Positions 19,069 to 27,697 of a stretch of 64,000 nucleotides of DNA are shown piece after piece. The number at the start of each line of letters is the position of its first letter. Position 1 is the stretch's first letter. Origin of the DNA: Candidatus Syntrophocurvum alkaliphilum (GTDB lineage Bacteria > Bacillota > Syntrophomonadia > Syntrophomonadales > Syntrophomonadaceae); NCBI RefSeq assembly GCF_009734445.1, contig NZ_CP046457.1, forward strand, positions 930,001-994,000. Reading direction: 5' to 3'. The notes beneath the pieces were generated by a model, which did no database searches, had not been told where the DNA came from, and worked only from the letters and a program-made list of their open reading frames with translations. The position numbers and the translations under genes were made by a program.

Positions 19069-19134
19069 CAGCGGTTTTTAAAATAACTTATCTTTGTTTA
19101 ATTAAAACACTACAATCTCAATTTATTTTTATTA

Positions 19135-19671
19135 TCACACATTTACTATATCACATTGCTCAACTACATGATATATAACATTGGCCATATGATATACATT
19201 AGTTAAACTCCCATTACTATAAGGTTTTTTTTGTGTTTTAGATATAACACGTTCAGCTACAGTTCCTGTTATAGCTATATCTCCAACAGTAGGTAATCTT
19301 TTAGCTAAAGCTCTACCCGGAAAAAGACTACCTTCTCTAATTTGTATTACACCTATTTCTTCAGATCCACCAACACTAGCGTCAATTGCTATTTCTAAAT
19401 TATTTTTATGTAGACTTCGTATTTTTTCTAATTCTTCACGAATATTGCCAGCATGAATAGGATGATCTAAGGTTCCATAAACATGTAATTGTGAAAAATC
19501 ATAGCTTATCATTGTCCCAACCAAGGGTCCAAAGCAATCTAACAAATGTCGGTCTGTACCTATACATATAAAAACAGGTTCCATTTCAGTTTTATTTATT
19601 AATGAATTAAATGCAACTGTTAATTCATCTATCGCATTATTATCTTTATAATGTGCTTTAGCTATATACAT
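19135..19671 (-). CDS. yyaC: YyaC-like putative spore protease (DUF1256)
   Basis: This 178-aa protein matches the YyaC/GPR-like family: CIGTDR near residue 37, GPLVGT, YGTLDHPIHAGN, and DASVG in the middle. The family is found in spore formers and resembles the germination protease fold; its substrate is not firmly known. It lies 10 bp after the hisC-type gene. Its presence supports a spore-forming ancestry, though the family also occurs in some non-sporulating relatives. Confidence 0.85.
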   Translation of the reverse strand: MYIAKAHYKDNNAIDELTVAFNSLINKTEMEPVFICIGTDRHLLDCFGPLVGTMISYDFSQLHVYGTLDHPIHAGNIREELEKIRSLHKNNLEIAIDASVGGSEEIGVIQIREGSLFPGRALAKRLPTVGDIAITGTVAERVISKTQKKPYSNGSLTNVYHMANVIYHVVEQCDIVNV

Positions 19672-19681
19672 TTAATCTTAA

Positions 19682-20785
19682 TTATTCCTCCAATATAGCT
19701 TTTAGCGCATTTATAAGTCTTTCATTTTCTTGTTTGGTGCCAATAGTTAATCGCATATAAGTTGGGTAACCGAATATATCTCCTGTTCTAATTATAACGC
19801 CTAATTGAAGGAGTTTATTAAAAATAAATTGTATATCTTTATGCGTATCAACAAAAATAAAATTGGCTTCGGTTGGAACATAATCAAAGCCTAAATTTTT
19901 AAATTCTTTATATAGATATTGTTTGCCCTCTGAGTTTAAATTTTGGCTCTTTTTTACATGTTCATGATCATCAATAGCAGCTAAGGCTGCTACTTGTGCT
20001 AACATATTTACATTAAACGGTTCTATAACTCTTTCTATTGCCTGAGCTATTTCTTTAGTAGTAATTGCGTATCCTATCCTAAGTGCTGCAAGTCCATATA
20101 TTTTAGAAAAAGTTCTTAAAACAAGTGCATTTTTGCCTTGATCTACATATTTTAAACCACTAGCGAAATTTTCTGCTTCAACATATTCTACATATGCTTC
20201 ATCAAATACTACTAATACATCTTCGGGTACATTATTCATAAAATAATCCATTTCCTGTTCTGTTACTATAGTACCAGTTGGATTGTTTGGATTACATATA
20301 TATACGATTTTGGTTTTATCCGTAATAGCTTGTAACATTGCTTCTAAGTCATGAGTAAAGTCTTTTAAATTAACTTTAATACACGCTGCTCCCATGATTT
20401 TAGCTGTAAATTCATATTCTACGAAAGATGGGTCAGCAAATACAACTTCATCACCTTGATTTATAAATGTTTCTGCTATAAGCTTTAATACTTCATCAGA
20501 ACCATTTCCTATTATTAAGTTTTCATTCTCATAACCTAATATTTCACTAAGCCTATTTTTTAGATAAAAGCAATTACTATCTGGGTAAAAATGAAGTTGT
20601 GCAAGTGCTTTTTCAACTGCTTCAACTCCTTTTGGAGATGGACCAATTGGGTTTTCATTAGAGGCTAATTTAATTATGTCATCAATACCTAGTTCACGTT
20701 TTACTTCCTCTATTGGCTTGCCTGGCACATAAGGTTTTAAGTCAAAAATTTCTTTTCTGCCCTTTTTTTTGATAAATTCGTTCAC
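19682..20785 (-). CDS. hisC: HisC-type PLP aminotransferase (histidinol-phosphate or aromatic aminotransferase)
   Basis: This is a 367-aa fold-type I aminotransferase. NPNNPTGT, FDEAYVEY and the Schiff-base lysine in RTFSKIYGLAALRIGYA are present. The GTG start follows AGGAGG. HisC-family enzymes act on histidinol phosphate, but many also transaminate aromatic amino acids. No other his gene is nearby, while a phenylacetate-CoA ligase and IorAB flank it. An aromatic aminotransferase role in this operon is therefore at least as likely. Confidence 0.88.
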   Translation of the reverse strand: MNEFIKKKGRKEIFDLKPYVPGKPIEEVKRELGIDDIIKLASNENPIGPSPKGVEAVEKALAQLHFYPDSNCFYLKNRLSEILGYENENLIIGNGSDEVLKLIAETFINQGDEVVFADPSFVEYEFTAKIMGAACIKVNLKDFTHDLEAMLQAITDKTKIVYICNPNNPTGTIVTEQEMDYFMNNVPEDVLVVFDEAYVEYVEAENFASGLKYVDQGKNALVLRTFSKIYGLAALRIGYAITTKEIAQAIERVIEPFNVNMLAQVAALAAIDDHEHVKKSQNLNSEGKQYLYKEFKNLGFDYVPTEANFIFVDTHKDIQFIFNKLLQLGVIIRTGDIFGYPTYMRLTIGTKQENERLINALKAILEE

Positions 20786-20798
20786 AATTTTTACCTCC

Positions 20799-22100
20799 TT
20801 ATTTTCTTAAATCTATTACTCTTTTCGCTTTTCCTGAAGATCTTTCTATACTATTAGGCTCTACTAATTTTATCTTTGGTGTAATTGATAATGTATTATT
20901 TAGTTGCTGTTTTAAACTTTCTTCAACTGCTTCAAGCTGTCTATAATTATCACTAAAAATATTTTCAGAAACTTCAACTCTAATCTCTATATCATCTAAA
21001 AATCCTTTTTTATAAATTATTATTTGATAATGGGGGGCTAGCCCTTCAATATTTACTAATACACTCTCTATTTGTGATGGAAATACATTTACTCCTCTAA
21101 TAACTAACATGTCATCAGTTCTCCCTGTAATCTTACTCAATCTAGCTGTTGTCCTTCCACAAGCACACTGTTCATACTTTAAGGAGCTAATATCTTTTGT
21201 TCGATATCTAATAACAGGAAGAGCTTCCTTGGTTAATGTCGTAATAACCACCTCACCTTGTTCACCTGGTTTAACCGGTTGTAATGTTTCAGGGTCAATT
21301 ATTTCAACTATATAATGATCCTCAGCTACATGTTGTCCACATATATGTTCACACTCACCCGAGAAACCAGGACCACCGATTTCACTTAGTCCATAGTTAT
21401 CTGTAGCTAATATTCCCCAACGATTTTCTATTTCCTTTCTATATTCTTCGGAAAATGCCTCTCCACCAAAAAGACCAACTTTTAAATCTAATTCTGCTTT
21501 AGGGTCTATTCCCATTTGTTCAGCTACTTCGGAAAGATGAAGTGCATATGTTGGAGTGCTAACTAAAACTGTAGTTTTAAAGTCCTTCATTAGCATTAAT
21601 TGTTTTTCAGAATTCCCTCCTGAAATAGGAATAACTGTAGCCCCAACTTTTTCTAGTCCATAATGTAAACCATGAGCACCTGTAAATAATCCGTACCCAA
21701 ATGCAACTTGTGCAATATCTGATGATTTAACCCCGGCCATTGTAACCATTCTTGCAACAAGTTCAGACCATATTTGTAAATCATTTTTTGTACATCCAAT
21801 AACAGTAAGTTTACCAGTAGTACCAGATGATGCATGTAGTCTAACAACTTCATTCATTGGTACACAAAACATATTAAATGGATAATTGTCTCTAAAGTCA
21901 TCTTTTACTGTAAAAGGAAGTTTATTCAAGTCTTCCAAATTACTAATATCTTGTGGTGTGAAACCTACTTGATTAAATTTATCTTTATAAAGTTTAGAAT
22001 TATTATATGCACGTTGTAATATATTTTTTAATTTTTCTAGCTGGAGCAACTCTAATTCTTCACGTGGCATACATTCAAATTCTCTGTTCCAAATATCCAT
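20799..22100 (-). CDS. paaK: Phenylacetate-CoA ligase (AMP-forming)
   Basis: This 433-aa adenylate-forming enzyme activates phenylacetate or another aryl-acid with ATP and CoA. The start MDIWNREFECMPREEL is family-typical. The P-loop-like ASSGTTGKLT, the DNYGLSEIGGPG motif, and the C-terminal DMLVIRGVNVFPSQIE are all present. In IorAB organisms this kind of enzyme interconverts aryl-acetyl-CoA and free acid, and may run in the ATP-forming direction. It lies 32 bp after the symporter gene. Confidence 0.93.
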   Translation of the reverse strand: MDIWNREFECMPREELELLQLEKLKNILQRAYNNSKLYKDKFNQVGFTPQDISNLEDLNKLPFTVKDDFRDNYPFNMFCVPMNEVVRLHASSGTTGKLTVIGCTKNDLQIWSELVARMVTMAGVKSSDIAQVAFGYGLFTGAHGLHYGLEKVGATVIPISGGNSEKQLMLMKDFKTTVLVSTPTYALHLSEVAEQMGIDPKAELDLKVGLFGGEAFSEEYRKEIENRWGILATDNYGLSEIGGPGFSGECEHICGQHVAEDHYIVEIIDPETLQPVKPGEQGEVVITTLTKEALPVIRYRTKDISSLKYEQCACGRTTARLSKITGRTDDMLVIRGVNVFPSQIESVLVNIEGLAPHYQIIIYKKGFLDDIEIRVEVSENIFSDNYRQLEAVEESLKQQLNNTLSITPKIKLVEPNSIERSSGKAKRVIDLRK

Positions 22101-22132
22101 AAATTAACTCCCCTATCTATTTTACATTATAT

Positions 22133-23677
22133 TTAAAATCCCGAAACATTTTCATAGGCAATTTCTCCATTTTTTCTATTATATACTTCATCTAAGTGTT
22201 CCTCTGTATAATCAGGTGTAAAGTAACTTACTAATGGTACTATAGCTAATGGTATAAGCATAGCTAAAGAACCAAAGAATGGGGTTCCCCATTGAGTTAA
22301 TAAAGTTAGTACTTCACCATTAATAAAAGCAGGTTGATTACTTATTATTAAATATCCCCCAACCGAAATCGCAAGCCCACTAAGCATACCTGCCCATGCT
22401 CCAGCTTTGGTTGTTTTTTCCCAAAATAGCCCATATATATATGCTGCCAAAAATGTACCTGCTACTGTCCCCCATGATAAAGCCATTAATGTAAGTATTA
22501 ATGCAGGTGGATTTAAGGCAATCCAAAGTGAAAGCATTACAAAAACAACACATAACAATCTCATTATAATCATTGTACTCTTTTCGCTCATATCTTTAAA
22601 TAATGAACCTTTAAGTAAATCAATTGAAACTGATGAACTTGAGGCCAATACTAATGATGATAATGTTGACATTGATGCAGATAAAACTAATATCAAAATT
22701 AGCACAGCAACTAGTTCAGGTAAGGTAGTACTTAATATATTAGGTACTAATAAGTCTGTATTTGGTACTCCATTTAATAAAGGAACACTATCAAAAAACA
22801 AACGACCTACCGAACCTACAAAATAAGCACCTCCAGTAATAATTAAAGCAAATATTGTTGATACTACTGTTGCTTTTGGTATTACTGCTTCACTTTTAAT
22901 ACCATAAAATTTTTGCACCATTTGTGGTAAACCCCAAGTACCTAGACTCGTTAATATTAATAATGACAATAAACCAATTATTCCTGGGGGTCCTACAGGT
23001 GCTGCTAGTTGTGGGTCAATAGCTCCTAATGACTGTAGACCAGTTGCAAAACCTCCGACTGCCTCAAAACCCACAACAAAATAGACCATTAGTGCAACAC
23101 CAACGATCATTATTAATCCCTGTATAAAATCTATTAAAGTAACAGCAATATATCCACCTATAGTAAGGTAAAGTGCTGTTAATAAAGTCATTAATACTAA
23201 TGCCATAACATAAGGAATTGAAAAGATTTGTTCAAAGAGATAACTTAATCCCATAAACACAGATGCCGAATATGGTACAAAAAATACAAATATGACTAGA
23301 CTTGCAAATATCCTCATATTTCTTGAACCATATCTAGCCTCAAGAAATGAAGGCATTGTAAGAACATTAAGTCTGCTAGTCATCTCTCTAGTTCGAGGCG
23401 CCAATATTTTCCAAGCTAAGTATGTACCAAGTATAGAATTACCTAAAGCAATCCATAATGCAGATACACCATAATTCCAACCAACACTTCCAGCAAAACC
23501 AATTAATAATACAGCTGAAAAATACGCAGTACCAAAAGAAAATGCAGAAATCCATGGTCCTACTGATCTATTACCCACTACAAAATCATCAATTGTTTTC
23601 GTCTTGCTCCGAGTATATAAACTCAATCCTACAATTAGAGCAATATAAAACGATATCATAACAACTTTTAAAAACAT
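22133..23677 (-). CDS. Sodium:solute symporter (SSS family)
   Basis: This 514-aa protein has about 13 hydrophobic segments and belongs to the SSS/PutP-type sodium-coupled transporters. SAFSFGTAYFSAVLLIGFAG and the later SASMSTLSSLVLASSSSVSIDLL segments are characteristic. I choose the ATG at about 23675-23677, 6 nt after GGGAGG; the frame runs seven codons further upstream through that site. The substrate cannot be read from sequence. Its place upstream of paaK and the aminotransferase suggests an amino acid or aryl-acid. Confidence 0.88.
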   Translation of the reverse strand: MFLKVVMISFYIALIVGLSLYTRSKTKTIDDFVVGNRSVGPWISAFSFGTAYFSAVLLIGFAGSVGWNYGVSALWIALGNSILGTYLAWKILAPRTREMTSRLNVLTMPSFLEARYGSRNMRIFASLVIFVFFVPYSASVFMGLSYLFEQIFSIPYVMALVLMTLLTALYLTIGGYIAVTLIDFIQGLIMIVGVALMVYFVVGFEAVGGFATGLQSLGAIDPQLAAPVGPPGIIGLLSLLILTSLGTWGLPQMVQKFYGIKSEAVIPKATVVSTIFALIITGGAYFVGSVGRLFFDSVPLLNGVPNTDLLVPNILSTTLPELVAVLILILVLSASMSTLSSLVLASSSSVSIDLLKGSLFKDMSEKSTMIIMRLLCVVFVMLSLWIALNPPALILTLMALSWGTVAGTFLAAYIYGLFWEKTTKAGAWAGMLSGLAISVGGYLIISNQPAFINGEVLTLLTQWGTPFFGSLAMLIPLAIVPLVSYFTPDYTEEHLDEVYNRKNGEIAYENVSGF

Positions 23678-23745
23678 TCCCATCCTCCCATACAACAATT
23701 ATTTAGTTTTAGCACGCCGCTTGCGAGAAAAACATTCCTACCATA

Positions 23746-24576
23746 CTACCTAATCATTTGATTTATAAATGGTGGTAGTGCAAAAGCTGCCTTATGCACA
23801 CTCTCACTATAGTATTTTAACCCAGATATATAGTTCTTGTCATTAGGTAAATTTTCTGGATTATACTTTTTTGAACCAATAGTAAATGACCATGGGCCAC
23901 TAACATAAGTAGGAATAGTAGCTAAATAAACATATACATTTGAAAAAATTGCTGACATGTTTTTATGAACTGATTTAAAAATATCTTCATAAAAAATAGG
24001 TGATTCTGATTGTACTACTACTAAACCATCATCATTTAAACAATTGCTTATGTCTTTGTAAAATTCTTTGCTAAACAATCCAACTGCTGGCCCAATAGGA
24101 TCTGATGAATCAACAATTGCTACATCATATTTGTTTAGAGTATTCTTGACAAATTGCATTCCATCTTTTGTGTGTAAATTCGATCTAAAATCATCAAATC
24201 CACTAGCAATTTGAGGAAAAAACACTTTGCTATTTTCAACTACCCTATCATCAATCTCTACCATATCTACATGAATTACTGAATCATATTTTAAGACTTC
24301 TCTTAATACCCCGCCATCTCCACCACCAATTATCAATACTTTTTGTGGATTAGGATGGGTTTTCATAACTACATGAGTAATTATTTCATGATAAATAAAT
24401 TCATCTTTTTCTGTAGTTTGGAACATACCATCTAGCACAAGAGCTTTTCCCCACTCAACCGTATCAACTATTGCTAGATCTTGAAATTTTGTAGTTTCTT
24501 CATGTACTATTTTCTTTATTTTCCAATTAACACCATAGCCATCAGTATGATTTTCATAAAACCAATAATTGCCCAT
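23746..24576 (-). CDS. speE: Spermidine synthase (polyamine aminopropyltransferase)
   Basis: This 276-aa enzyme transfers an aminopropyl group from decarboxylated S-adenosylmethionine to putrescine. The Rossmann nucleotide motif LIIGGGDGGVLREVLKY (around residue 80) and the catalytic DSSDPIGPA are present, and length is normal. The starting MGNYWFYENHTDGYG resembles Firmicute SpeE proteins. No speD or speA is in the window. Confidence 0.95.
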   Translation of the reverse strand: MGNYWFYENHTDGYGVNWKIKKIVHEETTKFQDLAIVDTVEWGKALVLDGMFQTTEKDEFIYHEIITHVVMKTHPNPQKVLIIGGGDGGVLREVLKYDSVIHVDMVEIDDRVVENSKVFFPQIASGFDDFRSNLHTKDGMQFVKNTLNKYDVAIVDSSDPIGPAVGLFSKEFYKDISNCLNDDGLVVVQSESPIFYEDIFKSVHKNMSAIFSNVYVYLATIPTYVSGPWSFTIGSKKYNPENLPNDKNYISGLKYYSESVHKAAFALPPFINQMIR

Positions 24577-24598
24577 TTGTTTCTTACACCTTCCTGTT

Positions 24599-24898
24599 TT
24601 ATTTTTCTATTAATTCTTTAATGATTTGTATATTTATACTGTATGACTCCTTATCTCTAAAATCAGTACTTAATAATGTTGATTTAATTATTTCATTAGT
24701 TTCATCATCTAGATCTGTATGCCACCACTTTTTTAAAACATCTATTATTTCTACATTATCTTTTTGTATTATTATTTCTAAGATATTTAATAAAAAAATC
24801 ATCTCTTCTTCCTGTATTGCACCTTTATAATAAATGCGAGCTATCATGCTTGCAGTCTCATCATATAATTTCATTAGTTTTTGCTCGTTTTGTATCAT
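24599..24898 (-). CDS. Small helical protein of unknown function
   Basis: A 99-aa acidic, helix-rich protein with no recognised domain. Its ATG overlaps the stop of the DnaB-like gene (TAATG), so it is translationally coupled to it, and speE follows 22 bp later. Coupling suggests a real gene. A role with the helicase is inference only. Confidence 0.6.
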   Translation of the reverse strand: MIQNEQKLMKLYDETASMIARIYYKGAIQEEEMIFLLNILEIIIQKDNVEIIDVLKKWWHTDLDDETNEIIKSTLLSTDFRDKESYSINIQIIKELIEK

Positions 24899-26259
24899 TA
24901 CAAAGCTATCCTCTCTGCATCTCTCATAATTTGCTTTTGTAATTCAAAAGTAATTGGTATCATTACTCCACTTCTTCCATCTCTATTTTTATCTATTGTT
25001 ATAAAATAGTTCGGATTTACATATTTTTGTAGTTCTTCATCTTCTTCTATAACCTCTTTCGGAATAGGACCTAGTTTTAACATAAGGTCACATTCGTTTT
25101 TCATTCTTTTGGCTCCTTGTAGTGATCCATCAGGATTTAATTGTACTAAGCACATAACTGTTATATTAAGGTTTTGTGCTAACATCTTCTGAGTTTTAAC
25201 TATTTGCTCTAATATTTGCCATTCTTGTAATTTTGGATCTTGTTTATCCATCCTACCTATGTAATCTATTATCATCATTGATATATCTTTTTGAGCTTTA
25301 AATTTGCGTGCTACTGATATCGTTTTTTCCGGAGTAAGATTAGGACAAGGATATGAGTAGAAACCACTTTCTCTAAGACGAGAATAGGCATTAATAATCC
25401 TAGAAAGTTCGGTTTCATTAATTTCTCCTTTACGAATACGATCATGTTCAATATTTGATAAAATAGAACCCCAGCGTAACGCAATCTGTTCTCTACTCAT
25501 TTCGGTATTAAGATAAAGAACATTCTGTTGTGACTCAACTGCTATAGCTTTAGCTGTATGTAAAGCAAAGGCTGTTTTTCCATGCCCTGTTTGTGCACCT
25601 AATATTATTAAGTCACCTTGTTTATAACCTAGTGTAATATTATTCAAACTATCAAACCCTGTTGGTAGGCCTTCTAAAGGCAAAACACCTTTATTTAACT
25701 CTTTTATTTCTTTATATTTAATAAACCTTTTTTCTACCTCATCATAACCTAATTTTGCTAATTCACTCGGTGTATCAATATGATCATCAATTTCTAAAGC
25801 TGTTAAATTTGTCAACTCTTCTTCTGCAGACATTAATAATTGTTCAACATCTTGTTCTTGCTCTTCACTTAAAATTTGGTAACTTTTACGTAAAAACCTC
25901 TCAAACCTTCTTAATTTAGATTTATCCTTAACTTTTTTAATCCAGTATTTTATATTTTCATCATCAATATAATGCTCAGATATATATTTTAATTCTTCAA
26001 TATCCCTTGGATTAGTAAATATTCCTAAGCTATGACCTTCTTTAAGTAATTCTACATATGTTGGTTTTGTTTCTCTTTCAAATAAACTGCTTATTAATTC
26101 AAAAATAGTTGTATGTTTAGGTGAGTAAAAATCAAATGATTGCAAATTGTTATATGCTTCTATACATGCTTCTTCAGAGTGAATCATTGAAGATAAAACC
26201 CTACGTTCACTCTCAAGATCATATAAAAAGTCTTGAATTAAACTCTCTTCAACTGCCAT
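24898..26259 (-). CDS. DnaB-like replicative helicase paralogue
   Basis: A 453-aa hexameric-helicase protein. The N-terminal helical domain (about 1-130) starts DLESERRVLSSMIHSE, and the C-terminal RecA-like domain (about 190-453) carries GAQTGHGKTAFALHTA (Walker A) and a Walker B region MMIIDYIGRM. It is a divergent DnaB; the usual motif SNLRESG is replaced by variants. I take the ATG at 26257-26259, 6 nt after GGGGATGGTG. A DnaD-domain gene lies just upstream but a terminator separates them. It could be the main helicase or an accessory one; no other dnaB is visible here. Confidence 0.85.
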   Translation of the reverse strand: MAVEESLIQDFLYDLESERRVLSSMIHSEEACIEAYNNLQSFDFYSPKHTTIFELISSLFERETKPTYVELLKEGHSLGIFTNPRDIEELKYISEHYIDDENIKYWIKKVKDKSKLRRFERFLRKSYQILSEEQEQDVEQLLMSAEEELTNLTALEIDDHIDTPSELAKLGYDEVEKRFIKYKEIKELNKGVLPLEGLPTGFDSLNNITLGYKQGDLIILGAQTGHGKTAFALHTAKAIAVESQQNVLYLNTEMSREQIALRWGSILSNIEHDRIRKGEINETELSRIINAYSRLRESGFYSYPCPNLTPEKTISVARKFKAQKDISMMIIDYIGRMDKQDPKLQEWQILEQIVKTQKMLAQNLNITVMCLVQLNPDGSLQGAKRMKNECDLMLKLGPIPKEVIEEDEELQKYVNPNYFITIDKNRDGRSGVMIPITFELQKQIMRDAERIAL

Positions 26260-26281
26260 AAAAAACACCATCCCCAAAAAT

Positions 26282-26309
26282 AAAACCGAGGTTATTTACC
26301 TCGGTTTTA
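26282..26309 (-). terminator. Terminator between the dnaD-domain and dnaB-like genes
   Basis: A perfect AAAACCGAGG/CCTCGGTTTT hairpin with a T-rich tail on the minus strand. It begins right at the stop of the DnaD-domain gene. Confidence 0.88.
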
Positions 26310-27479
26310 TTATACATTACTTTTTATATCATCTAAAGGTACAGGTTTAACATAGATTTCATATTCATCCTTATTACTTCTCTGGTTTTCTTTTTTTATG
26401 TTTGCAGTAGATGATTTTTCACGTTTGTTTTTATTTTTAAAATCTTGAAACTCCTTTTCAGCTTCTTCAATAGATCTTATTTCTTTTTTCAACCAGTTGT
26501 TTAACACACTATCTATATATTCTAGACCTCCATTTTTGGTGCGCTGACACATTATTTCCCCAGCTTTCATTATCATGGAATGTGTAAAGCCCCAATCATA
26601 TCGCCATTTATAGTAAATTCTTTTTCTAGCTTCAGCTATCATATCGATACCAGTAAAGCTTCCAAACTCTTGTATATCAGGATCAAATTTGTTATTACGT
26701 ATAATTGTATTTTTCTCATTATCAACATATTTATTAAAATAAAGCTCTAATCCTTCTACACTTTGTATTGAATATTCTACTAAATCCTTTGCTATATTAG
26801 TAATTTCTTTGGGATTATAAATTTCTCTTTCAAAACATAGTTCTAACATACATAAAAGGTATTCAGGGGTAAGTGACATTTCTTGTAACCATTTTTTTAA
26901 TTCATTGCTCATTTTAACACTCATTAGATTGCCAGTCTTTTTAGATATGAAATCAGCAACTTTTTTATAATTATTATCTGAATTACCTAATGTTTCTGTA
27001 TAAGCAATTTTTTTGTTTCTTTCTTCTTCAAGCTCGTTTTCTAATTGCTTAATTTTTTCTAAATATTCTATTTTTTCATCATCTTTAGTCTTTTCATTTT
27101 GAACAAAAGATAATTGGGGGTGATCCCTAGTTATTATTTCTTCTAATTTTTCTAATAAAGGCTCTAATTGTACTTTTTTATCTGTAAAGTTTTTCGAACC
27201 TTCTTCTATAATATCTATTATATTCTGATTACTAAATTTTAATAATCTTCTAGATAGTTTGTTTTTTGTTAAAGTAGGACAACATTGAAGAATTTGACCT
27301 GTTGTAATACCTCTTTCAAATAATGGTTTAGACTTCACTTCATGTGCATATAAAATCGCAGCTAAAACTCCTATATCTTCCATATCTAAGTCTAATTCTT
27401 TCGAATAAGTAAATAATACCCCAGGTACATGAGCATAGCCCCAACGGAATATTTCTAGTAAAGCTGAAGTAGAGTGCAT
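26310..27479 (-). CDS. DnaD-domain primosome/replication initiation protein
   Basis: This 389-aa protein has an N-terminal winged-helix-like segment (about 1-110, with LTKNKLSRRLLKFSNQNII). A coiled-coil (about 135-155) follows, then a DnaD/DnaB_2-type helical repeat. The C-terminal part shows YKWRYDWGFTHSMIMKAGE, LEYIDSVLNNW, which is the YxxxIxxxW-type DNA-binding motif of the family. Such proteins remodel DNA and help load the replicative helicase. The ATG has GGAGG 9 nt upstream. The DnaB-like helicase downstream fits as a partner. Confidence 0.85.
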   Translation of the reverse strand: MHSTSALLEIFRWGYAHVPGVLFTYSKELDLDMEDIGVLAAILYAHEVKSKPLFERGITTGQILQCCPTLTKNKLSRRLLKFSNQNIIDIIEEGSKNFTDKKVQLEPLLEKLEEIITRDHPQLSFVQNEKTKDDEKIEYLEKIKQLENELEEERNKKIAYTETLGNSDNNYKKVADFISKKTGNLMSVKMSNELKKWLQEMSLTPEYLLCMLELCFEREIYNPKEITNIAKDLVEYSIQSVEGLELYFNKYVDNEKNTIIRNNKFDPDIQEFGSFTGIDMIAEARKRIYYKWRYDWGFTHSMIMKAGEIMCQRTKNGGLEYIDSVLNNWLKKEIRSIEEAEKEFQDFKNKNKREKSSTANIKKENQRSNKDEYEIYVKPVPLDDIKSNV

Positions 27480-27697
27480 ATATTATCTAGCCTCCAAAAA
27501 CAAAGTAAAGAAATTATAGCATTTAGTTATTTATAACAACAAACATATAAATTAAAGTATTATTTAAAAAAGATTATTAATAATACAATATTCTTCTTAT
27601 TTTTAAACGTAGTGGTCTAATAATTCAAAACAGGTAAAATTTAAGACTTGACTGGTTTGAATTGCCATATAATAAGGAATCATTATTTTAGAAAAAT

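Noticed and set aside
18991-19134. T-box or attenuator in front of iorA
   Set aside because: There is a hairpin with a T-run, but no AGGGTGGNACCGCG sequence or specifier stem. It is an ordinary terminator of the preceding operon.
27619-27662. Inverted repeat AATTCAAA...TTTGAATT downstream of the beta-CASP gene as a terminator
   Set aside because: The arms are 36 bp past the stop but lack a T-run on the minus strand and contain mismatches; not enough for a terminator call.
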